Assembly (NCBI GenBank): GCA_963798805.1
Contig: CAWCVC010000002.1
Coordinates: 682,001-746,000, forward strand
Direction of reading: 5' to 3'
Length of the DNA: 64,000 bases
Origin: CAVZCK01 sp963798805
GTDB taxonomy: Bacteria > Pseudomonadota > Alphaproteobacteria > Rhizobiales > Rhodomicrobiaceae
A program made the position numbers and the translations under genes. Of this stretch, positions 52,932 through 61,587 are shown one piece after another. The notes below the pieces were generated by a model, which had not been told where the DNA came from, ran no database searches, and saw only the letters and a program-made list of their open reading frames with translations. How positions within the stretch are numbered: the first letter of the stretch is position 1; the number at the start of each line of letters is the position of its first letter.

Positions 52932-54585
52932 CGTGATGCCCATGAGAACCGGCGGCCAAATTCTCATCGATCAGCTTGTCGCCCAGGGCGTCGAGCGGCT
53001 CACCTGCGTGCCAGGCGAGAGCTATCTCGCCGCGCTCGATGCGCTTTACGGCTCGCCGATCGACGTCATCGCCTGCCGGCATGAGGGCGGCGCGGCGATC
53101 ATGGCCGAGGCTTATGGCAAGCTGACCGGACGGCCTGGCATCTGCTTCGTGACGCGCGGTCCCGGCGCGATGAATGCGGCGCACGGTCTGCATATCGCCG
53201 CGCAGGATTCGACGCCGATGATCCTGTTCGCCGGTCAGGTCGGGCGCGGTATGAAGGAACGCGAGGCGTTTCAGGAGATCGATTTCCGCGCCGTGTTCGG
53301 CTCGGTCGCCAAATGGGTGGCCGAGGTGGATGATCCGGCGCGTCTGCCGGAATTCGTCGTGCGCGCCTTCCGCACGGCGATGCAGGGGCGGCCCGGCCCG
53401 GCGGTCCTGGCGCTGCCCGAGGACATGCTACGGGAGAAGGCGGTCGCGGCCGATGCGCCGCGCGTTGAGGCGGCGGAGATCTGGCCGGCGCCGGATGCGA
53501 TGCAGCGCTTCGGCGAATTGCTGGCAGGCGCCGAGCGGCCGATCGCCATCCTCGGCGGCTCGCGCTGGAGCGAGGAGGCGCGCACAGCCTTCATCCGTTT
53601 CGCCGAGGAGCACGATCTGCCGGTGGCCACCTCGTTCCGCCGCGCGCCGCTTTTTCCCGCCGATCACCCGAACTATGTCGGCGATGTCGGCATCGCGCCC
53701 AATCCGGTATTGGCCGAGCAGGTCAAGACCGCCGATCTGGTGCTGCTGCTCGGCGGGCGGTTCTCGGAGATGCCGTCATCCTCCTATTCGCTCATGGGCG
53801 TGCCAGTTCCGAAACAGCGCCTCGTCCATGTCCATCCAGGCGCCGAGGAGCTTGGCCGCGTCTATCAGCCGACGCTCGCCATCCAAGCGACGCCGGCCGC
53901 GTTCTGCGCCGCTCTGGGTAACGGGGGCGAAGCTAGCCGGCGCAATGCCAGCAGGACTGAAGAGCTGCGCGCCAGCTACATCGCCTGGTCGGAGACGGCA
54001 AAGCCGGTGCCCGGCGCCTTCCAGTTCGGCGAGGCCGTAACCTGGCTGCGCCAGCGCCTGCCGGCCGACGCGATCATCTGCAATGGTGCCGGCAATTACA
54101 CCGGCTGGCTCCACCGCTATTACCGCATCCGCGCTTTCGGCACCCAGCTTGCGCCGATTTCCGGCTCGATGGGCTATGGCGTGCCGGCGGCGATCATGGC
54201 CAAGCGGCAGCGGCCGGAGCAGATCGTCGTTGCCTTCGCCGGAGATGGCTGCTTCCTGATGACGGGCCAGGAATTTGCCACGGCGGTGCAATACGGCATT
54301 CCGGTGATCATCGTCGTGATCGACAACGGCATGTACGGCACGATCCGCATGCATCAGGAGCGCGACTATCCGGGGCGGATCTCGGCGACGGATCTGCAGA
54401 ATCCCGACTTTGCCGCCTATGCGCAGACCTTCGGCGGCCATGGCGAGCGGGTGGAGAAGACCGAGGAGTTCGCCCCGGCCTTCGAGCGGGCGCTGGCGTC
54501 CGGAAAGCCGGCGATCATCCACTGTTTCCTCGATCCGCAGGCGATCACGCCGTCAAAGACGCTCGCACAGCTCAGCGGCGGCTGA
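52924..54585 (+). CDS. Thiamine diphosphate-dependent enzyme (acetolactate synthase-like)
   Basis: A 553-residue ThDP enzyme: the cofactor glutamate in CRHEGGAAIMAEAYGKLTGRPG, a central FAD/ADP-like domain (VLLLGGRFSEMPSSS) and the ThDP/Mg motif FAGDGCFLMTGQEFATAVQYGIPVIIVVIDNGMYG. It resembles catabolic acetolactate synthase-like proteins that decarboxylate 2-oxo acids. Translational overlap with the CoA-transferase suggests they act in one pathway, possibly making a CoA-acceptor acid. Exact reaction unknown. Confidence 0.82.
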   Translation: MTDVMPMRTGGQILIDQLVAQGVERLTCVPGESYLAALDALYGSPIDVIACRHEGGAAIMAEAYGKLTGRPGICFVTRGPGAMNAAHGLHIAAQDSTPMILFAGQVGRGMKEREAFQEIDFRAVFGSVAKWVAEVDDPARLPEFVVRAFRTAMQGRPGPAVLALPEDMLREKAVAADAPRVEAAEIWPAPDAMQRFGELLAGAERPIAILGGSRWSEEARTAFIRFAEEHDLPVATSFRRAPLFPADHPNYVGDVGIAPNPVLAEQVKTADLVLLLGGRFSEMPSSSYSLMGVPVPKQRLVHVHPGAEELGRVYQPTLAIQATPAAFCAALGNGGEASRRNASRTEELRASYIAWSETAKPVPGAFQFGEAVTWLRQRLPADAIICNGAGNYTGWLHRYYRIRAFGTQLAPISGSMGYGVPAAIMAKRQRPEQIVVAFAGDGCFLMTGQEFATAVQYGIPVIIVVIDNGMYGTIRMHQERDYPGRISATDLQNPDFAAYAQTFGGHGERVEKTEEFAPAFERALASGKPAIIHCFLDPQAITPSKTLAQLSGG

Positions 54586-54635
54586 CGTTGGCCGCCAGCG
54601 CGCGCTGGCCCGCCGACCTGGAGTGCGCAGCTGGC

Positions 54636-55169
54636 TCAATATTGCCGGAACAGAGCGTCGAGCGCTTCCGCCTCGCTCTCCGGGGCGGGGCGGCCGTGAT
54701 CGTCGGGCAGCAGCGGATAGGTGGCTTCCGATCTCATCACCCGGCTCATCGAACCCGACACCGTGTCATAGGCCTCGCTCCAGGCCTTGGCGGTCTCGTC
54801 GTCGAATTCGGGGCCGAGATGCTTGCTGAGGCTCCAGAGCAACGCGTCTTTGGCCGCCGCAAAATGTTCGGGCTGCGCACCATAGTCGACATGGCGGTGA
54901 GCGAGCGAGACGACTTCCTGCATCGCCACTTCCGTGCTCGTGCTGCCGGTTATCGGTACTGTCAGCGCCGAGCGGAGCTGCAGCTTCAGCAGCTCCTCGA
55001 ACATGCTCATCAGCTTGCGGCGTTGAAGTTTGGAGTCCGAACTGAAAAGCGGGCGCGCATCAGGCGCGAGTTCAAACAGCCTTTCGTAAAACGATTGGCC
55101 GATCTCATAAGTCATGGGCTCAATGATCGCAAAGCTGCGATGAAGGAGCCGCATCTGCGCAGGGGTCAT
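54636..55169 (-). CDS. Single-domain bacterial globin
   Basis: A 177-residue globin of the flavohemoglobin/VHb type without reductase domain. The N-terminal helix has MRLLHRSFAIIEPMTYEIGQSFYERLFELAPDARPLF (family pattern with F-Y-x-RLF-x-x-P). The proximal histidine is probably in LAHRHVDYGAQPEHF (F-helix region H-x-DYGA pattern). A 20-residue acidic tail follows (PLLPDDHGRPAPESEAEALD). It could bind O2 or NO. Neighbours give no hint. Confidence 0.85.
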   Translation of the reverse strand: MTPAQMRLLHRSFAIIEPMTYEIGQSFYERLFELAPDARPLFSSDSKLQRRKLMSMFEELLKLQLRSALTVPITGSTSTEVAMQEVVSLAHRHVDYGAQPEHFAAAKDALLWSLSKHLGPEFDDETAKAWSEAYDTVSGSMSRVMRSEATYPLLPDDHGRPAPESEAEALDALFRQY

Positions 55170-55479
55170 GGATCAGGAGTACTCGATACGATGAACGCGA
55201 CCGTGTAGACCCTAACCGAACCCGGCACCTCACGGAAATGGCAATTCGGTTACACCTCCCGGATATTCGGCTGGGCATGGCGTCGACCAGGTATTTTCCT
55301 TAATCGGCCCTCGCGCGCGGAACTTACTGGCGCGATTCGATCTCAAACTGCTGAAATTCAGGGCATTTATCGGTTTCCCGGATTGACGCTCGGCACGTGC
55401 GGCTCTATTCACAAGCATCGCAAGAAATTTACATAGCGCTTCAGTTTTGAAATTAGTAATTTTGCGTAATGGGTAAACA
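55170..55479. other. AT-richer intergenic region upstream of a DUF4347 fragment
   Basis: No gene is seen. The last 80 bp before 55480 are clearly richer in A and T than surrounding DNA, with several TTTGAAAT and GTAATTTTG stretches. It is probably the original promoter region of the truncated gene. Confidence 0.4.
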
Positions 55480-55962
55480 ATGCAACCGTTTGATAGTGAT
55501 TTTTCTCCATACCAGCCGATTTCTCAACCCAGGATCGCTAAACTGCCGCCGCTGCAAGCGGCATCGATCATTTTCGTGGATGCAGGCGTTTCGGAGCTGC
55601 CCTGGTCGGTGTTCGGCGCGGGACCAGTTGAACTGATTTTCCTCAGCGGCAAAGATGGAATCGGTGAAATTGCCTGCCGGCTGGGGCGATGGCCGCAGGT
55701 CTCCTCGGTTCACATTCTGGCGAGACTCTGCCGCGGCCGGCTGGTCCTCGGTGGCAAGGCGCTCGGCTTGCGCGAGCTGCGGGGCCGCGCCCGCGACCTT
55801 GCGCGGATCGGCCTCGGCGTCCGGCCCGGAGGCGACCTGCTGATCGGGGCCGGCGACCCTGGAGATGGCGAAAGCGATCATCTCATCCACTGTCTCGCGG
55901 ATCTCGCCTGCATTCCAGTCCGGCTCTGGCGGCCGCAGGCGGGCCTGGTGGTTCAATTCTAA
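55480..55962 (+). pseudogene. DUF4347 domain fragment of a large surface protein
   Basis: The 160-residue frame matches the DUF4347 domain found at the N-terminus of large cadherin-like or hemolysin-type calcium-binding proteins: IIFVDAGVSELPWSVFGAGPVELIFLS, DGIGEIACRLGRWPQVSSVHIL, LRGRARDLARIGLGVRPGGDLLI. The usual SHG and GCD residues are replaced (SVHILARLCRG and GAGDPGDG). The frame ends LVVQF stop inside the left arm of the double-hairpin repeat, which supplies the last five codons. The rest of the large protein is missing. Confidence 0.6.
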
Positions 55963-56112
55963 CACTCGCATCCCACCCGCGGCGAGCACTCTTGCGAGTG
56001 TTAGAATTGAAGAACCACTAGCAATGTCATGATCCTAGTGGAGCTTTTGAATTTGACATTTGAGTGCGAGTTCGCGGCATGCGGGTCTCAAATGTCAAAT
56101 TCGCTCCACTAG
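55945..56112. repeat. Double-hairpin CTAG element, copy B
   Basis: Hairpin 1 has outer arms 55945-55954 and 56012-56021, inner arms 55955-55970 and 55993-56008, a 22-nt loop and a GAA bulge on the 3' arm. Hairpin 2 has outer arms 56035-56044 and 56103-56112, inner arms 56049-56064 and 56087-56102, a 22-nt loop and a TTTT bulge on the 5' arm. Relative to copy A, four substituted pairs in hairpin 1 and one in hairpin 2 all keep Watson-Crick pairing. Confidence 0.88.
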
Positions 56113-56268
56113 CCCGCAGAAGTTTCGGGAAAACAAGGCGGTCGCCATCGACATTGCGGCCCGAAAGGGCCACATAAAGGCGTGCAAATTTCCGTTCGGC
56201 GGAGCTTGGCGCCCGGCGCAGCCATCCCGCCGTATTCCGAAACCTCTGACAAGAGACGATTCGACCCG

Positions 56269-57813
56269 ATGAAAGACAAGCTCATCGTGCGTCTGGCGCG
56301 GCCCTCTGATGTTCCCGGGGTCGCCAAGCTGAGCCAGCGCAGCTTCGACAGTCCGCCCTGGGATTATGAGCGCGCCGCGCGCTCGCAGATCAACAATTTC
56401 CCCGAGGGGCAATTCGTGGCCGAGCTCGGCGACGAGATCGTCGGCCATTGCGCGACCTTCATCATCGGCGGCGATGCCGCGCTGAAGCCGCATAGCTGGA
56501 GCGAGATCACCGGGGAGGGGCTTGCCGCGCGTCACGATCCTGAGGGCGATTATCTCTACGGCATGGGCGTCTGTGTCGACTCCCGCTACCGCCGGCTGCG
56601 CATCGGCCAGCGCCTCTACAATGCCCGCCGCCGCCTGTGCGAGGATCTGGAGCTGAAAGGTATCGTCTTCGGCGGCCGCATGCCGGGGTATTCCCGGCGC
56701 AGGCAGCAATTCCGCACCCCGGAGGAGTATCTCCAGGCGGTGCTCGACCGGCGCATCCGCGACACCGTCATCCAGTTTCATCTCGCCAACGGCTTCGAGC
56801 CGATCGGCGTGATCCGCAATTACGACCCCGACGACCATGAGTCGCTTGGCTATGCTGTGCACATGCTCTGGCGCAACCCGCTGGGGGAGGAGACGGCGCA
56901 GGAGAAGGCGGCGCATGAGGGCCTGTCGAGGCAGGACATGGTTCGTGTCGCAACCGTGCAGTTCCAGATGCGCGGCCTCAAGCAGAAGGAGGAGTTCGCC
57001 AAGCAGATCGAATATTTCGTCGATGTGGCCTCCGACTATCGTTCCGATTTCGTCGTTTTTCCCGAGCTGTTCACGCTTGAGCTTCTCTCGCTCGAGACCA
57101 AGGCTTTGCCGGCCAATGAAGCGGTCGAGCGGCTCACGAGTTATACGGGCTGGTTCCGCGAGTTCATGAGCGAACTGTCCGTCAGCTACAACATCAACAT
57201 CGTCGCCGGCTCGCATCCGACCAAGGACGAGCAGGGAGATCTGAAGAACGTCTGCTACGTCTTCCTGCGCGACGGCTCGGTGCATGCGCAGGAGAAGCTT
57301 CATCCGACGCCGAACGAGGCATTCTGGTGGAATCTGAAAGGCGGTGAGAAGCTCGACGCGATCCACACCGATTGCGGGCCGATCGGGGTGCTGATCTGCT
57401 ACGATGCCGAGTTCCCCGAGCTGGCGCGGCATCTCGTCGATCAGGGCGCCATGATCCTGTTCGTGCCGTTTTGCACCGATGAGCCGCGCGGCTATCTGCG
57501 CGTGCGCTATTGCGGCCATGCGCGCGCGATCGAGAACCAGTGCTATGTCGTGTTGTCCGGCGTTGTCGGCAATCTGCCCAATGTCGAGAATATGGACATT
57601 CACTATGCGCAGAGTTGCATCCTGACGCCCTGCGATTTCGCCTTCTCACGCGACGGGGTGGCGGCCGATACCGGGCCGAACACCGAGACCATCGCCTTCG
57701 CCGATCTGCGGCTCGACGATCTGCGCGTGGCGCGGGCGGCGGGCACGGTGCGCAATCTGAAGGACCGGCGCTTCGATCTCTACCGGCTGAGCTGGGGGCG
57801 CCGGGCGTCGTGA
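56269..57813 (+). CDS. GNAT acetyltransferase-nitrilase fusion protein
   Basis: A 514-residue two-domain protein. Residues 1-215 are a GNAT-type domain (VRLARPSDVPGVAKLSQRSF, YGMGVCVDSRYRRLRIGQRLY with the R-x-x-x-R-x-G acetyl-CoA loop). Residues 225-510 are a nitrilase-superfamily domain with Glu in VVFPELFTLELL, Lys in HAQEKLHPTPNE and Cys in VLICYDAEFPELARHL. This architecture is known in bacteria, but its substrate is not established to my knowledge. ATG 56269 starts the conserved part. A double-hairpin repeat lies upstream. Confidence 0.88.
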   Translation: MKDKLIVRLARPSDVPGVAKLSQRSFDSPPWDYERAARSQINNFPEGQFVAELGDEIVGHCATFIIGGDAALKPHSWSEITGEGLAARHDPEGDYLYGMGVCVDSRYRRLRIGQRLYNARRRLCEDLELKGIVFGGRMPGYSRRRQQFRTPEEYLQAVLDRRIRDTVIQFHLANGFEPIGVIRNYDPDDHESLGYAVHMLWRNPLGEETAQEKAAHEGLSRQDMVRVATVQFQMRGLKQKEEFAKQIEYFVDVASDYRSDFVVFPELFTLELLSLETKALPANEAVERLTSYTGWFREFMSELSVSYNINIVAGSHPTKDEQGDLKNVCYVFLRDGSVHAQEKLHPTPNEAFWWNLKGGEKLDAIHTDCGPIGVLICYDAEFPELARHLVDQGAMILFVPFCTDEPRGYLRVRYCGHARAIENQCYVVLSGVVGNLPNVENMDIHYAQSCILTPCDFAFSRDGVAADTGPNTETIAFADLRLDDLRVARAAGTVRNLKDRRFDLYRLSWGRRAS

Positions 57814-57948
57814 CTGTGACGGCTATGCTTTCTTCCGCCGGGCTGGGCTGGGCGTCCGGCCGCTCTTCGCAGTCCGGGTTTGCCCGAGGCCCGGCGATGG
57901 CGCAAAATGCGTCTATCTGCTGCTTCCCGCAAGGATGGTGAGGACGCC

Positions 57949-58185
57949 ATGACGGACACGCTCGACCCGCTGATCCGCGATCTGGTCGAATGGGTGGCGA
58001 AACAGCCGCGGCCCTATGCGGATGCGCTTGAGGTCTGGCGAACTTCCTGTCCGCGGCTGACGGTCTGGGAAGACGCCTTCGATCGCGGCTATGTCGAGCG
58101 CCGGATGATTCCGGGCGCGGGGCTTTGCGTGACCCCGACCGAGGCGGGCCGCGAATTCGTGACCTACGGCGCGACGACCGGTTAG
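57949..58185 (+). CDS. Small uncharacterised protein
   Basis: A 78-residue protein (LIRDLVEWVAKQPRPYADAL then WRTSCPRLTVWEDAFDRGYV). It has the look of a small winged-helix-like domain ending LCVTPTEAGREFV, the typical wing-to-helix form. It follows the GNAT-nitrilase gene by 135 bp. The family is not recognised with certainty. Confidence 0.6.
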   Translation: MTDTLDPLIRDLVEWVAKQPRPYADALEVWRTSCPRLTVWEDAFDRGYVERRMIPGAGLCVTPTEAGREFVTYGATTG

Positions 58186-58214
58186 CGGCTTGGCTCGCCG
58201 CGCTCAACGGCCCG

Positions 58215-59543
58215 CTATTTCGCGGCGATCGCCGCGTCGACCGCCTCGCCGAGCCTCTCCACGATCGTGCCGATGATCGCCTCGTCGGAAATGAAAGGCG
58301 GCGCCAGCAGCACATGATCGCCGCGCACGCCGTCGATCGTGCCGCCCATCGGATAGACCATCAGCCCGCGCGCCATGGCCTCGGCCTTGATCTTGGCTGC
58401 GAGCTTTCGGCCTGGATCGAAAGGCTCCTTCGAGGCGCGGTCGGCGACAAGCTCGATGGCCTGGAACAGGCCGCGCCCGCGGATATTGCCGACATGGTGA
58501 TGATTGCCGAAGCGTTCCTGCAGCCGGTCGGAGAGCACGCCCCCCAGCTTCTTGACGTTGTCGAGCAGATTGTCGCGCCGGATCACCCGTTGCACTTCGA
58601 GTGCGGCGGCGCAGGCGACCGGATGGCCGATATAGGTGTGGCCGTGCTGGAACATCTTCGAGCCGCCGAGGAAGGCCTTCATCACCTTCTCCGAGACCAG
58701 CGTTGCCCCGATGGCGGCAAAGCCACCCCCCAGCCCCTTGGCGACGGCCATCAGGTCCGGCGAGATGCCCTCCTGTTCGCAGGCATGCAGCGTTCCTGTC
58801 CGGCCCATGCCGCACATCACCTCGTCGAGGATTAGCAGGATGCCGTACCGGTCGCAGATCTCGCGGATGCGCTTGAAATAGCCGGGAACGGGCGTCAGCG
58901 CGCCGGCGGTCGCGCCGACCACGGTCTCGGCGACGAAGGCGATGACGTTTTCCGACCCGAGCGCGGCGATCTGGGCCTCCAGCTCCTCGGCAAGGCGCAA
59001 GCCGTAAGCTTCCGGCGTCTCGCCGGGCTCCAGCCCGCGATATTCGTAACAGGGCGAGACGTGAAAGGTCTCGATCAGCAGTGGCGCGAACTGCTTGCGG
59101 CGCCATTCATTGCCGCCGACGGCGAGCGCGCCGAGGGTGTTGCCGTGATAGCTCTGCTTGCGGGCGATGAAATGCCGCCGCTGCGGCTCACCGATCTCGA
59201 CGAAATATTGCCGCGCCATCTTCAGCGCCGCTTCCATGGCCTCCGAGCCGCCGCTGACGAAATAGACATGGCTGATGCCGTCCGGCGCGTGCTCGACCAG
59301 GTCATCGGCGAGCGTCTCGGACGCCTCGGTGGTGAAGAAGGCAGTATGCGCATAGGCAACCTTGTCCATCTGCGCCTTCATCGCGGCTAGCACGTCGGGG
59401 TGGTTATGGCCGAGGCAGGAGACCGCCGCGCCGCCCGATCCGTCGATATAGGTCTTTCCGTCCTTATCGGTGATCGTCACGTCTTTGGCCGAGACGGCGA
59501 GGGGGGGCGTGTAAGACAGCTGGCGGTGCAGAACGCGGGTCAT
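58215..59543 (-). CDS. Class-III (omega) aminotransferase
   Basis: A 442-residue PLP enzyme. It shows IDGSGGAAVSCLGHNHPDV, HTAFFTTEASETLADDL, SGGSEAMEAALKMARQY for phosphate binding, SYHGNTLGALAVGG, the PLP aspartate region LLILDEVMCGMGRTG and the PLP lysine region DLMAVAKGLGGGFAAIGA. It transfers an amino group from an omega-amino compound to a 2-oxo acid. It is divergent from a BKACE-type gene that would act on beta-keto acids, with a perfect palindrome between them, so the pair may share a pathway and a regulator. Confidence 0.88.
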   Translation of the reverse strand: MTRVLHRQLSYTPPLAVSAKDVTITDKDGKTYIDGSGGAAVSCLGHNHPDVLAAMKAQMDKVAYAHTAFFTTEASETLADDLVEHAPDGISHVYFVSGGSEAMEAALKMARQYFVEIGEPQRRHFIARKQSYHGNTLGALAVGGNEWRRKQFAPLLIETFHVSPCYEYRGLEPGETPEAYGLRLAEELEAQIAALGSENVIAFVAETVVGATAGALTPVPGYFKRIREICDRYGILLILDEVMCGMGRTGTLHACEQEGISPDLMAVAKGLGGGFAAIGATLVSEKVMKAFLGGSKMFQHGHTYIGHPVACAAALEVQRVIRRDNLLDNVKKLGGVLSDRLQERFGNHHHVGNIRGRGLFQAIELVADRASKEPFDPGRKLAAKIKAEAMARGLMVYPMGGTIDGVRGDHVLLAPPFISDEAIIGTIVERLGEAVDAAIAAK

Positions 59544-59603
59544 GGCAAGCCTTTATTGACTGAAGCTGCGTCAGGATGGCGCTGGGACAAGGATTAGCCC
59601 CAA

Positions 59604-59622
59604 GCATTGCGTGTTGCAATGC
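59604..59622. promoter_or_regulatory. Palindromic operator between aminotransferase and BKACE genes
   Basis: GCATTGC GTGTT GCAATGC is a perfect 7-5-7 inverted repeat in the 120-bp gap between divergent genes. The size and position fit a dimeric regulator controlling both. The regulator is not in the window. Confidence 0.5.
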
Positions 59623-59663
59623 ACGCCGCCCCGGGCGAACATAATGCATAATGAGGGCTCGAT

Positions 59664-60509
59664 ATGACGATTGCGGATGAAATGGAAGAAAAACATAAGC
59701 TTATTCTGGCAATCGCGCCGAATGGCAGCCGCCGCGGCAAGGCTGATCACCCGGCGATTCCGCTGACCAAGGAGGAGATCCTGCGCGAGGCGCCCCGTTG
59801 GCGCGATGCGGGCGTCAGCGTCTTGCATCTGCACGTCCGCGACCGGGACGGCCAGCACAGTCTCGATCCGGATGTCTATAAGGAGCTGTTCGCCGCGCTG
59901 CGCGAGACGATCGGGCGCGACATGGTCCTGCAGATGACGACCGAGGCGGGCGGCGTCTTTTCCCCCGAGGTCCAGATCGCATCGCTGCGCGCCGTGCGCC
60001 CGGAAGCGGTGTCGATCGCTTTGCGCGAATTGGCGCCGACGGACGAGCAGAAGCGCGACTTCGCCGAGCTCCTCGCCTGGATGCGGCATGAGAACATCGC
60101 GCCGCAGATCATTCTCTATGACCGCGATGATCTGAACCGCCTCCTCGCCTGGGCAAAGGATGGCACGATTGACGGGCCTGCGACCTCTGTTCTCTGTGTC
60201 CTCGGTCGTTATACGGCGGGGCAGAAGAGCAACCCGGTCGACCTGCTCGGTTTTCTCGGCACCGAGGGCTTGCCGTTTCATGACTGGATGGTCTGCGCCT
60301 TCGGTCCGCAGGAGGCACGCTGCGCCGTGCTTGCCGCGCTGCTGGGCGGCCATGTGCGCATCGGCTTCGAGAATAATTTCTATCTGCCGACCGGCGAGGT
60401 CGCCAGCGACAATGCCGAGCTGATCGGCGTGAGCGCCTCGATGCTGAAGACGCTGCATGTCCCTCTCGCCAGCGCCAGCGACGCCCGCGCGCTATGGCGC
60501 ATTGGATAG
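59664..60509 (+). CDS. BKACE-family enzyme (beta-keto acid cleavage)
   Basis: A 281-residue TIM-barrel protein of the DUF849/BKACE family (3-keto-5-aminohexanoate cleavage enzyme type). It has LAIAPNGSRRGKADHPAIPLT, the metal histidines in SVLHLHVRDRDGQHSLD, and the late VRIGFENNFYLPTG, the family's E-x-N segment. BKACE enzymes condense a beta-keto acid with acetyl-CoA to give acetoacetate and a new CoA ester. The divergent aminotransferase could provide its keto acid. Confidence 0.85.
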   Translation: MTIADEMEEKHKLILAIAPNGSRRGKADHPAIPLTKEEILREAPRWRDAGVSVLHLHVRDRDGQHSLDPDVYKELFAALRETIGRDMVLQMTTEAGGVFSPEVQIASLRAVRPEAVSIALRELAPTDEQKRDFAELLAWMRHENIAPQIILYDRDDLNRLLAWAKDGTIDGPATSVLCVLGRYTAGQKSNPVDLLGFLGTEGLPFHDWMVCAFGPQEARCAVLAALLGGHVRIGFENNFYLPTGEVASDNAELIGVSASMLKTLHVPLASASDARALWRIG

Positions 60510-60655
60510 CGCGCGTGGCGCCACTATCTTACGCATATGGAAAGGTGAAGGGCGCTCTTGCGCCGGGTGCGGCGGTCAGCTAAGCCGTTTATATCGAACT
60601 CGAATGGGATCGCTGGCGGCGGGGGGCGGCCGGCGTTCTTGAAATGCGGTGAACC

Positions 60656-61021
60656 ATGAACGCACTTCTTGCCGACTATCTGCCGCTCGTCGTGTTTTTC
60701 GGTGTCGCGCTATTCATCGGCCTCGCCCTGATTGTTGCGCCTTTCCTCGTCGCGCCAAGCAACCCGGACCCGGAAAAGCTGTCGGCTTATGAATGCGGCT
60801 TTCCGGCCTTCGACGATGCGCGCATGAAATTCGACGTGCGCTTCTATCTGGTGTCGATCCTGTTCATCATTTTCGACCTCGAGGTCGCCTTCCTGTTTCC
60901 GTGGGCGATTGCCTTCAAACAGGCGGGTCTGTTCGGCTTCTGGGCGATGATGGTGTTCCTTGGCGTGCTGACCATCGGCTTCATTTACGAATGGCGCAAG
61001 GGAGCGCTGGAATGGGATTGA
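60656..61021 (+). CDS. nuoA: NADH-quinone oxidoreductase subunit A
   Basis: A 121-residue membrane subunit of complex I with three segments and the conserved KLSAYECGFPAFDDARMKFDVRFYLVSILFIIFDLEVAFLFPWA block between the first two. It starts the nuo operon. Its stop overlaps the nuoB start by ten bases. Confidence 0.95.
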   Translation: MNALLADYLPLVVFFGVALFIGLALIVAPFLVAPSNPDPEKLSAYECGFPAFDDARMKFDVRFYLVSILFIIFDLEVAFLFPWAIAFKQAGLFGFWAMMVFLGVLTIGFIYEWRKGALEWD

Positions 61022-61587
61022 GTGCTGAAACCAAGGACACCGCTGTCCTGCGCGATCCCTCCGGACGGCCGCTCGCCGCCGGAGCACCGCGGAACGATCC
61101 GTTTTTCACCGACGTCTCGAACGAGCTCGCCGATCGCGGCTTTCTCGTCACCACGGCCGACGACCTCATTCAATGGGCGCGCACAGGCTCGCTTATGTGG
61201 ATGACCTTCGGCCTTGCCTGCTGCGCCGTCGAGATGATGCAGGCCTCGATGCCACGCTACGATCTCGAACGCTTCGGTTTTGCGCCGCGCGCCAGTCCGC
61301 GCCAATCGGACGTTATGATCGTGGCCGGCACGCTCTGCAACAAGATGGCTCCTGCGATCCGTAAGGTCTACGACCAGATGCCCGAGCCGCGCTATGTGAT
61401 CTCCATGGGGTCGTGCGCGAATGGCGGCGGCTATTACCACTATTCTTATTCCGTGGTGCGCGGCTGCGACCGGGTGCTGCCGGTGGATATTTACGTGCCG
61501 GGCTGCCCGCCGAGCGCGGAAGCGCTGGTTTATGGCGTCATGCTTCTGCAAAAGAAGATCCGGCGCGTCGGAACGATCGAGCGCTAG
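61012..61587 (+). CDS. nuoB: NADH-quinone oxidoreductase subunit B
   Basis: A 191-residue peripheral subunit carrying the last 4Fe-4S cluster (N2): LACCAVEMMQ, GSCANGGGYYHYSYSVVRGC and VYVPGCPPSAEAL-type cysteines are all present. It receives electrons for quinone reduction. The TAG stop lies within CTAG, the left end of the double-hairpin element that separates nuoB from nuoC. Confidence 0.95.
   Translation: MGLSAETKDTAVLRDPSGRPLAAGAPRNDPFFTDVSNELADRGFLVTTADDLIQWARTGSLMWMTFGLACCAVEMMQASMPRYDLERFGFAPRASPRQSDVMIVAGTLCNKMAPAIRKVYDQMPEPRYVISMGSCANGGGYYHYSYSVVRGCDRVLPVDIYVPGCPPSAEALVYGVMLLQKKIRRVGTIER

Noticed and set aside
57194..58315. Minus-strand 373-codon arginine- and serine-rich frame
   Set aside because: It is antisense to the nitrilase domain and has low-complexity composition typical of shadow frames.
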